Source of the DNA: Gammaproteobacteria bacterium
GTDB taxonomy: Bacteria; Pseudomonadota; Gammaproteobacteria; Pseudomonadales; Ketobacteraceae
Length of the DNA: 64,000 nucleotides
Assembly: GCA_013178375.1 (NCBI GenBank)
Contig: JABLXQ010000016.1
Span: 1 to 64,000, forward strand
Direction of reading: 5' to 3'
Under the pieces are notes generated by a model. It worked only from the letters and a program-made list of their open reading frames with translations. It did not search any database and had not been told where the DNA came from. Position 1 is the first letter of the stretch, and each line of letters opens with the position of its first letter. This document shows positions 28,062 through 35,269 of this stretch, piece after piece. The position numbers were made by a program, and so were the translations under genes.

Positions 28062-28499
28062 TCAGCGTGCGTAGATAAAACGCCCCGTCGAGACATGGCT
28101 CTTGTCCAGAAAGATATCGACAGAAACGACAATAAAGCGCCGGCCTGCACGCACGATCCGCGGCACAGCACGAATTGTTCCGGCAAAGGCCGGCCGCAGG
28201 TAATCAAACGTCAAGCTGGTACACAATGGCTGCTGCTGCATCCCGGGATCTTCCACCACATGCAAGGCGGCGACAATTTCACCAAAACTGGCAAGAATGC
28301 CGCCATGAAAAGTACGCAAAAGCGGATTGCCGATATGCTCTTCGCGGAAACACAACTGATAGCAGGTCGTGCCGTCATCTTCGCGACTGACTTTCAGACC
28401 AAGGAAATGCACATAGGGCGTGTCATCAAGAACTTGTTTCTGCAGTTCACTCAACCCGGCACAGCAGATTCCCAGTGGCTCGGTTCCGGATGCGCTCAC
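28062..28499 (-). CDS. Hotdog-fold thioesterase, PaaI-like
   Basis: This 145-residue hotdog protein has an RTFHGGILASFGE motif near residue 62, the active-site helix of PaaI-type thioesterases. It starts with GTG immediately after the TAA of the gene before it (28500-28502), so translation is coupled. The two adjacent hotdog proteins may act as a heteromer or as a fused-type double hotdog split into two genes. Substrate unknown. Confidence 0.82.
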   Translation of the reverse strand: MSASGTEPLGICCAGLSELQKQVLDDTPYVHFLGLKVSREDDGTTCYQLCFREEHIGNPLLRTFHGGILASFGEIVAALHVVEDPGMQQQPLCTSLTFDYLRPAFAGTIRAVPRIVRAGRRFIVVSVDIFLDKSHVSTGRFIYAR

Positions 28500-28976
28500 T
28501 TATTCAGCTCCTTTCGTCACAGTCGCATCAAACGCCGGACCGAGTGTCCCGACAGCGAAAGATCCCGATACGGAAGCCAACAGCGAATCATCTGAACAAG
28601 CAACCGCCTTTCCCTTTACATAGGCGATATCACCCTGTACCGCGTAACATTCCACTTCGGCGCGTACAGCCTCACCTGGCGGGGCTTCCCTGATAAAATC
28701 CACACGCAGGTCAATCGTCGCAATCGGTCGCATATCTCCAAGGCGAGAAAATATGGCGAGACCACAATTGGTATCGAGCAAGGTCACCACAACACCACGA
28801 TGCAGCCCGCCGTTACGATCAGATAGCGCCACGTTAGATGGCATCCTCATAACGGCGCGACCCTTGCCAATCTCGTCAATTTCAATTCCGAACGCGTTGA
28901 ATAACGGATGAGCGGTACCGAAGAACGTTTTTGCCATGGTCAAGTAGCGGTTTGCGGCCTCAGACTGGGCTGTCAT
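28500..28976 (-). CDS. Hotdog-fold thioesterase, PaaI-like
   Basis: This 158-residue hotdog protein has the segment GGLHRGVVVTLLDTNCGLA near residue 56, equivalent to the HGG(x)xxxLxD motif of PaaI thioesterases. It is the first of two adjacent thioesterase genes and lies 70 bp downstream of the BtrH-like gene. It may remove stalled CoA intermediates from the pathway. Confidence 0.83.
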   Translation of the reverse strand: MTAQSEAANRYLTMAKTFFGTAHPLFNAFGIEIDEIGKGRAVMRMPSNVALSDRNGGLHRGVVVTLLDTNCGLAIFSRLGDMRPIATIDLRVDFIREAPPGEAVRAEVECYAVQGDIAYVKGKAVACSDDSLLASVSGSFAVGTLGPAFDATVTKGAE

Positions 28977-29046
28977 CTCCCCCCCTCATTAATACAAAAA
29001 CCAATAGCCCGAACCACCAATCTGGCGGCCAACTGAAGCATGCACG

Positions 29047-30066
29047 CTAAACTTTACTTGTTACCTGATGAACATACTGCGACTCCAGCGTCCTGACATG
29101 ACGAATAGCCCCCTCAATTTCACGAACCGGGAACACATCCGACTCCGACGCCATCTTGAGTAACGCTGCCAGGCCGGTCCAGGCCACCGCTGAACGCTGC
29201 ATCATCTCTACCAGTTTCGCTGCCCGCACGGCGGGCAGCATCTCTCCGGCTTCACGAAGGAACTCGGCATACATTGTCCTGAAGCCACCACCGCCAGTAC
29301 CACGTTTTTCGATCACCTGATAAGCAAAGCGCAACAACCAGCGCCAGTTGTCGTGCGCCTGCCACTCGGGCAACGCCGCGATCCAGGTATCCAGCGCGGC
29401 CAGGCCGCTATTCAGCCCGCCGTTTGCCAATGCCTTCGCATTATCCACAATGGCATCTCTCACACGGTCCGCATTGATTGCCAATGTCAACGATCGCGGG
29501 GCAAACATATTGCCGTAATGAATAAAGGGAGGGGAGGTTGAAAACCGTGCATCAGCAAGATTGGTTGCCGGCACGGGGATCAACCCGGGACGCTCGGTAT
29601 CACTTACCAACACCTCGTCACGCGCTTCATCCCGCTGCCACGCAACAATCGCATGACCCGGAAAATGAGTGCTACTACCGAAATAAGGCAAGTGGTAAAT
29701 GTCAGTGAGCAGCAAGGCGGGCACCCCGTCACCCAATGCCTGATACAGGTCTTTTGTTGCCGCATCCTTGTCCGGATGGCTTGACCACGCAAACGGCACA
29801 TCCAGAGTGTGAAAGACTTTTTCTTCAAAGCCCATCGAGCGCACGTGAACGATGAACGGTGTGGCCGAGTCGGGAATCTCCACATAGGTGACACCCAACC
29901 CGGCGCCCAGACCGAAGCAGAATGCCTCGGTCATCCGGAGACCGTGAAACTCGAGAAGATCGCGTATCGCCGAACTACCGCAATGGACGCCTGGTCTGTG
30001 GCAGTGCTGGCTGACCGACTTGGCACTGCTGGAATCAGGCTTCGCTGCCTGGGTCTCCTGTATCAA
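29047..30066 (-). CDS. BtrH-N/DUF4872 family protein
   Basis: This 339-residue protein has an N-terminal BtrH-like domain (HRPGVHCGSSAIRDLLEF near residue 23, with a Cys that would be the acyl-accepting nucleophile, and GHAIVAW near residue 142). A helical C-terminal DUF4872-type region follows (residues ~190-335). BtrH in butirosin synthesis transfers an acyl group from an acyl carrier protein to an amine. In this catabolic operon the partner is unknown; it might handle a CoA- or protein-bound acyl group. It overlaps the PF10118 gene by 4 bp, so the two are coupled. Domain naming is from recalled family features; function is open. Confidence 0.72.
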   Translation of the reverse strand: MIQETQAAKPDSSSAKSVSQHCHRPGVHCGSSAIRDLLEFHGLRMTEAFCFGLGAGLGVTYVEIPDSATPFIVHVRSMGFEEKVFHTLDVPFAWSSHPDKDAATKDLYQALGDGVPALLLTDIYHLPYFGSSTHFPGHAIVAWQRDEARDEVLVSDTERPGLIPVPATNLADARFSTSPPFIHYGNMFAPRSLTLAINADRVRDAIVDNAKALANGGLNSGLAALDTWIAALPEWQAHDNWRWLLRFAYQVIEKRGTGGGGFRTMYAEFLREAGEMLPAVRAAKLVEMMQRSAVAWTGLAALLKMASESDVFPVREIEGAIRHVRTLESQYVHQVTSKV

Positions 30067-30932
30067 GCCGCTTCCCCCAGACGCTCGGCGCCGTAAACAG
30101 CAGCAGAGGCCTGCATTGGGTCTCCGTGACGGCTATATTCGTCAAGCCAGGAAGCCACTTTCTCTGGCATTCCGGTATCCCACGGGTGAAACCCGGGGCG
30201 GAACCAGTCAAGAAATTCCGGCATCATGCGGACAAGAATGCCTCGACGACCATACAAACGATTCAAGCCGCGCAGCATCACACCGGGTTGGCGGGTCACA
30301 CCATCCAGCTTCAACATGTTCCAGAATACTGGCGCCACTACCAGATGAATCATCAAGGTACCGACTATCAGAGCCGATATGCGCGTCACATAACCACCGC
30401 CTGCTGCGGTCTGATACAGATCGTAAGCCACCGCCTTGTGTTCCACTTCCTCCACGCCATGCCACAGAAACAAGGCACGCATTACCGGATCTGAATCCCG
30501 AAACATATCAGTCTCTTCCTTAAGCATGGCCTCACCCAGAGTCGCGGTGAAATGCTCAAAAGCGGCCGTCATGGCCAGCTGATACTTTTGCGGAAGATAT
30601 TTCTGCGTGGTACGAATAAAGCGTCGCAGATTGGCCGTGATCTTATCGACATCAACGCCCTGCCCCGCCATCACCTGATTAAAGCTGTCATGCACTATGC
30701 CGTGCTGACCTTCCTGACGGATAAAATGACGAATATCGTCACGCAAACGCTGATCCGTTACCTGATCCTGGAAGTTACGAACCGACTGGATAAAAAATCG
30801 CTCACCCTCGGGGAAATGCACCGAGAGCGCGTCAAAAAAGCGGGTAAGAACCGGATCACCACCGTTCCAGTGGCGGGGAACAGACGCAACATCAAAAACA
30901 ACCTTTCGAGGCTGGATAGGTGTCATATTCAT
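30063..30932 (-). CDS. PF10118 family protein, copy 3
   Basis: This 289-residue paralogue has GERFFI, RQEGQHGIVHD, FEHFTATLGE, GVEEVEHKAVAYDLY and FHPWD, the full ligand set. A hydrophobic stretch near residues 195-215 (LIVGTLMIHLVVAPVFW) may touch the membrane. It is the first gene of the minus-strand beta-oxidation operon and lies directly behind operator site 4. GGAGAGATCAT precedes the ATG at 30932. A close match in form to the copy at 54863, it again travels with lipid-handling genes. Confidence 0.85.
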   Translation of the reverse strand: MNMTPIQPRKVVFDVASVPRHWNGGDPVLTRFFDALSVHFPEGERFFIQSVRNFQDQVTDQRLRDDIRHFIRQEGQHGIVHDSFNQVMAGQGVDVDKITANLRRFIRTTQKYLPQKYQLAMTAAFEHFTATLGEAMLKEETDMFRDSDPVMRALFLWHGVEEVEHKAVAYDLYQTAAGGGYVTRISALIVGTLMIHLVVAPVFWNMLKLDGVTRQPGVMLRGLNRLYGRRGILVRMMPEFLDWFRPGFHPWDTGMPEKVASWLDEYSRHGDPMQASAAVYGAERLGEAA

Positions 30933-30992
30933 ATGATCTCTCCATGGAAGGATTCAGGTGCGGAAAGAGGCTCTTGCGGATGTGAGTCCCAC

Positions 30993-31022
30993 ACTATAAT
31001 TGGCCAACCAACCAAATGTCAA
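30993..31022 (-). promoter_or_regulatory. Promoter with operator, site 4
   Basis: Read on the minus strand, TTGACA (31017-31022) and TATAGT (30993-30998) are 18 bp apart and enclose TTGGTTGGTTGGCCAA (31000-31015), 13 of 16 identical to site 3. This is the strongest of the four promoters by hexamer match. It drives the operon that begins with PF10118 copy 3. Confidence 0.7.
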
Positions 31023-31035
31023 TCCCGCCAAATAA

Positions 31036-31553
31036 GTATCTGACCTTACGGCACCTGAGCAGGCCTCGCTCGCCGTCTCCCAGGCTGTGGCGGGTGTGAC
31101 AGAGCCTGCCGAGCAGTTGCGCCGCGGTATCAATGCACACCTGCAAATACTGGTCAGTGGCTCAGATATGGTCTATGTGCTGTGTTCGAGTGGCGTTCCC
31201 TGCGCGGCTCGGCGCGCAGGGAAATGATCAAGTTACGTGACCGCTACGAGTCGTTGTGGGCAGCGATGCTGAAACTACTGGCGGAACAGGGAGTGATTCG
31301 GAAGGATATGGATCTGGAGTTGCTGCGTCTTATCGGCCTTGGAGCGCTCAATTGGGTGGCGACCTGGTTTCGCGAGGAAGGTCGCTATTCGCTCGAGGAT
31401 ATCGGTGATTTCGTTTGGCGAATGATTCGCAGCGCGGTGCTTGAAGAACGCAACAGCGAATTATCAGCTGATCCGCAGTGTTTCGAAGTTGCCGTTTTGC
31501 AACAGATGCGGTGGCAGAATGGGGAACATCCGGCAATTCAACGGTTTAGATAA
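31036..31553 (+). pseudogene. TetR-family regulator remnant, N-terminus lost and frameshifted
   Basis: The region encodes the ligand-binding half of a TetR-family regulator. One frame reads EPAEQLRRGINAHLQIL then SDMVYVL, and about 31178-31185 the sequence continues in another frame with FEWRSLRGSARREMIKLRD and EDIGDFVWRMIRSAVL. The DNA-binding helix-turn-helix is absent upstream, where the sequence instead is the operator region. The gene is divergent from the PF10118 operon, the usual place for its repressor, so it may be the dead relic of the regulon's regulator. A GTG at 31182 could start a 123-residue fragment, but that would not bind DNA. Confidence 0.75.
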
Positions 31554-31667
31554 ATCAGCCAAGAAGGAGCGCTGTTCTCAGATGTATTTTTTAACACTGT
31601 TTGAAAACATGGTCTAAAACTTAAAGGGATTTGTTCGTATCGTGTATGTATTTTAAGGAGCAATGGG

Positions 31668-32888
31668 ATGAAAACAAAAGCAATCAAGGCAGGATTTGCC
31701 GTTTCTGCACTGGCACTGGCGGTGTCGCCGACGATGGCCACCGACCTTCGTATTGATGGTTTTGCGTCGTTTGTCGCTGGTCAGGTTCTGGACCAAGATG
31801 AATTGGATGCCACCGGCACCTACAACGGCTACGACAACAGGGTCAACTTTCAACAGGATTCGGTCTATGCCATACAGTTCAGGGGTGACCTGAAAGAAGA
31901 TTTGGCCATCACCGCCCAAGTTATTGCCAATGGCGCGAATAACTATGACGCAGAAGTGGCGTGGGCCTACGCTACTTACCAAGTCAGCAATGAATTGAGC
32001 TTGAAGGTCGGGCGTTCCCGGATTCCATTCTTCATGTTCTCGGATTTTCTGGACGTGGGTTATGCGTACACCTGGATTAAGCCACCTGTCAGTGTTTACG
32101 GGGATACCGGCAATTTCAAAAATCTGGATGGAGTTAACATCGAATATACTACTGAAGTGGCAGGATGGTTCTCTCGCTTATCGCTGATGGGAGGAAGGAG
32201 TGAGGCCCCCATCGAAGTACCCGAGATTGGGGAATCCGATACGTCGGTCAAAAATATGTTGATCGGCGCATGGAGTGTGAATCGAGACTGGTTCGCCATG
32301 AGGGTTTCACATGCCCAAGCAGATTTAACCTTCAGCGCCTTTGATGAAATGATTGATTTGCTCACACAGCCGCCATCATTGGGAGGGCTCGGTATTGCGC
32401 TAAACACTGAAGAGATCAACCAGCTCTCCGTTGATAGTGATAGAGCTTCTTTTAGCGGCGTTGGTTTTACAATCGATCATGGCAACTGGATAGCCGCCGC
32501 CGAGTATACGGAATTGGAATTCGATGATTCCCCCATAGTGTCAGATACGATTTCTTGGTACGTATCATTGGGATATCGCTGGAATAAATTCACTTATTAT
32601 GTCGTTTATTCTGAAGACGAAGACAAAACCAACGAAGAAACCACGAATATTGTTGATACCAAAGTCATGCCAGTGCTGGCTTCTTTGCCGCCGGAAGCAG
32701 CGGCACCAATTAATGGCGCGCTGAACAGTCTTTATTATGTCGAAACTGAAAGCAATTCCTATAGCATAGGCTTACGATACGATTTTCATTCAGCTGCGGC
32801 GCTCAAGACGGAGTACTACACCACCGACGATGACATAACCGGTATGAATCCCTCGATGATTCGTATGTCAATTGATCTTGTCTACTAA
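31668..32888 (+). CDS. Outer-membrane porin-like beta-barrel
   Basis: This 406-residue protein has a clear signal peptide (cleavage near MATD, residue 24), alternating strand pattern throughout and a C-terminal aromatic residue (SIDLVY), as in outer-membrane barrels. The segment VGRSRIPFFMFSDFLDVGYAY resembles DcaP/phosphate-selective porin-like proteins; split motifs VGRSRIPFF and YTWIKPP are the most recognisable. It is followed 15 bp later by a small PstS-like periplasmic protein, a frequent pairing. AAGGAGC precedes the ATG. Substrate unknown. Confidence 0.75.
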   Translation: MKTKAIKAGFAVSALALAVSPTMATDLRIDGFASFVAGQVLDQDELDATGTYNGYDNRVNFQQDSVYAIQFRGDLKEDLAITAQVIANGANNYDAEVAWAYATYQVSNELSLKVGRSRIPFFMFSDFLDVGYAYTWIKPPVSVYGDTGNFKNLDGVNIEYTTEVAGWFSRLSLMGGRSEAPIEVPEIGESDTSVKNMLIGAWSVNRDWFAMRVSHAQADLTFSAFDEMIDLLTQPPSLGGLGIALNTEEINQLSVDSDRASFSGVGFTIDHGNWIAAAEYTELEFDDSPIVSDTISWYVSLGYRWNKFTYYVVYSEDEDKTNEETTNIVDTKVMPVLASLPPEAAAPINGALNSLYYVETESNSYSIGLRYDFHSAAALKTEYYTTDDDITGMNPSMIRMSIDLVY

Positions 32889-32903
32889 GGGAGGAGCCCC
32901 GAC

Positions 32904-33326
32904 ATGAATTCCAACGTTAAAAGTATTCTTTGCGCTTCCCTGCTGGTCATTTTCTGCAATGTTGTACATGCAGAAATTGCAGTCATCGTCAATCTGGCCA
33001 ATACCGACGCTATTAAAAAGGAAAGCATTGCATCCCTGTATTTAGCCAAAACCAGGACCTTCCCCGGTGGCACAAATGCGATTCCGCTGGATCGCCCTGA
33101 AGGTTCCCCCATCCGTGTGGAATTTGTCAGCAAGGTGATCGAGAAGGACGAATCACAGATGAAGTCCTACTGGTCGCGCCTGATCTTCACCGGCAAGGGT
33201 GTACCTCCCAAGGTGCTTGAATCCGATGCCGAGGTGAAGGAAATGGTGGCCCGCAATCCAGATGCCATCGGCTTTATTGACGCAGGTGCAGTGGACAGTA
33301 CGGTGAAAGTGGTGGCCACATTCTGA
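32904..33326 (+). CDS. Small PstS-like periplasmic substrate-binding protein
   Basis: This 140-residue protein has a signal peptide ending near VVHA/EIAV and a single short lobe related to the phosphate-binding PstS family (SIASLYLAKTRTFPGGT, FTGKGVPPK and DAIGFIDAGAV). Such mini-PstS proteins often sit next to porins and are thought to act in sensing or handing over small anions. A transport ATPase is not present nearby. A strong terminator follows 45 bp after the stop. Confidence 0.8.
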   Translation: MNSNVKSILCASLLVIFCNVVHAEIAVIVNLANTDAIKKESIASLYLAKTRTFPGGTNAIPLDRPEGSPIRVEFVSKVIEKDESQMKSYWSRLIFTGKGVPPKVLESDAEVKEMVARNPDAIGFIDAGAVDSTVKVVATF

Positions 33327-33371
33327 GGCTTGCTTCCAACTTTTATTTTTTGCGCTTTTTCAACTATTGCG

Positions 33372-33400
33372 ACCCCGGCCTGATGGCACCGGGGTTTTTA
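33372..33400 (+). terminator. Rho-independent terminator after the PstS-like gene
   Basis: Stem ACCCCGG/CCGGGGT with a 10-nt loop, followed by TTTTATTTT. It ends the porin/PstS-like transcript and may also work for the converging TetR gene. Confidence 0.85.
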
Positions 33401-33510
33401 TTTTCCGCCCACCATCACCTGTTCAAGCAGAATGGGTCAGGGGACGCATACCCCTCTTGAATGAACCCGAAATCTGTGCCGCATATCTATCTGCCTCTTT
33501 TGTAAAAAGG

Positions 33511-34224
33511 TCATTGTGAATCACATGCCCCTTCTTCCGACGAGCTTTCCCCATGCAGTCGCAGGAACATTGTGACTACAAATGCTGCATGTTCTTCAAG
33601 ATCCTTTTCTGAATAGTGCGGTATTACACCGTAAAGGGCGCGGACAAGATCCATGCGCAGCAGCATTCCCAGAAACAACTCTGCGCTGCGTAAGGGGTGA
33701 CAGCATTGAATCTGCCCCTCGGCAGCGAATGCGGCCAACCCATGCGCCAGATGTTCCAGGATATTTTGGGGGCCTTGACCGTAAAAGCCTTGCAGATCCA
33801 GCTCGGCCCCCTGGGCGGCAATGAGCGCCCGCAGGAATTGCAGATGGTCCTCGCTCACCAGAAAGTCGAGAATGGTGCGGCTAAAGGCAAGCAACGAGCG
33901 CCGAACGTCCATCTTGCTACCCTGTGCCGGGGTTAAGGCCTCCGAGAACACTTCCGCTTGTTGCCGCATGACCGCCGAGATCAGATCGTTGCGATTGGCG
34001 TGTCGGCTGTAAACGGTCACCTTGGAGACACCGGCTTTCCTCGCGACAGATTCCATCGTGACGGCCTGTAGCCCCTCTTTGAACAGCAATTCTCGGGCTG
34101 CTTGCAGAATGGCGAGATCCTTGCCGCAATCCATGGGGCGCCCGGGCGTAGCGGCTTGTGATTTTGGATCGGACGTGATATCTGTACGCTCGCGTTCACT
34201 ATTGGTGCGGGGCTTACTGTTCAT
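33511..34224 (-). CDS. TetR-family repressor of the efflux operon
   Basis: This protein of about 237 residues has an N-terminal helix-turn-helix (ILQAARELLFKEGLQAVTM then VARKAGVSKVTVYSRHANR) and a C-terminal ligand domain (TetR_C, FSRTILDFLV and FLRALIAAQGAE). It lies head to head with an RND efflux operon and is its likely repressor. The ATG at 34224 overlaps the lipoprotein start at 34223 (CATG); a start at 34134 giving 207 residues would leave an 88-bp shared promoter and is a real alternative. The GRP tripeptide before the second Met argues for the longer form. Confidence 0.87.
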   Translation of the reverse strand: MNSKPRTNSERERTDITSDPKSQAATPGRPMDCGKDLAILQAARELLFKEGLQAVTMESVARKAGVSKVTVYSRHANRNDLISAVMRQQAEVFSEALTPAQGSKMDVRRSLLAFSRTILDFLVSEDHLQFLRALIAAQGAELDLQGFYGQGPQNILEHLAHGLAAFAAEGQIQCCHPLRSAELFLGMLLRMDLVRALYGVIPHYSEKDLEEHAAFVVTMFLRLHGESSSEEGACDSQ

Positions 34225-35269
34225 GCGTTTAATACTCTTTATCGCCTTGTTGGTGCTTCTCGGCGGTTGCAAAGCGCCTTCCGATTCCGGGGTGACAGCA
34301 CCGCCAGTCAAGAGCGTATACACAGTGACGCTCACAGAGCAATCTCAGATCTTACCGCAATCGTACTCGGGCACGGTACGTGCGCGCCACGAAATTCCAG
34401 TGGCATTCCAGGTCGGCGGACGGATTCAGCATCGGCTCGTCAATGCGGGGCAGACAGTGGCGCCCGGCGATGTGCTATTCAGACTCGATCCACAAGAGCT
34501 GGAGCAAACGCTTGTGGCCACAAAAGCCATGTTATCGGCAGCGACTGCAGAACTGGAGGTAGCGGAGGCCGATGTCGTCCGCTACCGTGCGTTGTTTGGT
34601 AAGGACAGCATCAGTCAACAGGCATTCGAGCGGGAGAAAATGGCGGAACGGGCGGCCAAGGCCCAGTGGGAATCCGCGCAAGCTCAGGTTCGCCATGCGG
34701 AAATCGCACTGCGGCATACCGTATTAAAAGCAACGGCCCCCGGTATTTTGATTGATGTCAGCGGCAACGTTGGGCAGGTGGTGGCGGCCGGGCAACCCAT
34801 CGCGTTGCTGGCCGACCTGAACGAATGGGAGATCGAGGTTTTCCTGCCGGATGGGTTCCCGCCTCCGCCAACGGCCTCGGCTCACTTCGGTAACCGAACG
34901 GTCGACCTCAAGCTACGCGAAGTCGCCGGCGCCGCAGATGCCACCAGTCGCACTTGGCGAGTGCGCTACTCCCTCGAAAAACGTCTCGACCTGAAGCTGG
35001 GCATGCTAGTACACGTTGTTATGCAAGCCAATCTGGACGATCACCCCCGGTTCACGGTTCCGCTGTCTGCGCTGGATGAGCGAGGTGACGGCGCTCACGT
35101 CTGGAAGATCGTCGAACAGAGAGCGCAGCGTTTCCCAGTGAGCATAATGGACGCGGGCCCAAGTCAGGCGCGAATCCATGGCGCGCATCTGCAGCTTGGT
35201 GATCGAATCATCGCATTGGGCACCCACCTGCTTGAACCTGACCAATCGGTGAGGGCGCGTCAGCCATGA
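34223..35269 (+). CDS. RND efflux periplasmic adaptor (membrane-fusion lipoprotein)
   Basis: This 348-residue protein starts with a lipoprotein signal peptide, lipobox LLGGC with Cys at residue 16. It has the lipoyl-like segments HEIPVAFQVGGRIQ and VNAGQTVAPGDVLFRLD, a coiled-coil hairpin (about residues 95-160) and the ATAPGILIDV return lipoyl half. It links an inner-membrane RND pump to an outer-membrane channel. It is coupled by a 4-bp overlap to the pump gene. No outer-membrane channel gene follows, so a TolC-type protein encoded elsewhere must be used. The start at 34223 was chosen because it begins the signal peptide. Confidence 0.92.
   Translation: MRLILFIALLVLLGGCKAPSDSGVTAPPVKSVYTVTLTEQSQILPQSYSGTVRARHEIPVAFQVGGRIQHRLVNAGQTVAPGDVLFRLDPQELEQTLVATKAMLSAATAELEVAEADVVRYRALFGKDSISQQAFEREKMAERAAKAQWESAQAQVRHAEIALRHTVLKATAPGILIDVSGNVGQVVAAGQPIALLADLNEWEIEVFLPDGFPPPPTASAHFGNRTVDLKLREVAGAADATSRTWRVRYSLEKRLDLKLGMLVHVVMQANLDDHPRFTVPLSALDERGDGAHVWKIVEQRAQRFPVSIMDAGPSQARIHGAHLQLGDRIIALGTHLLEPDQSVRARQP

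Noticed and set aside
31182-31553. An intact small regulator starting at GTG 31182
   Set aside because: It is only the C-terminal half of a TetR protein; the helix-turn-helix is missing and the frame upstream is shifted.
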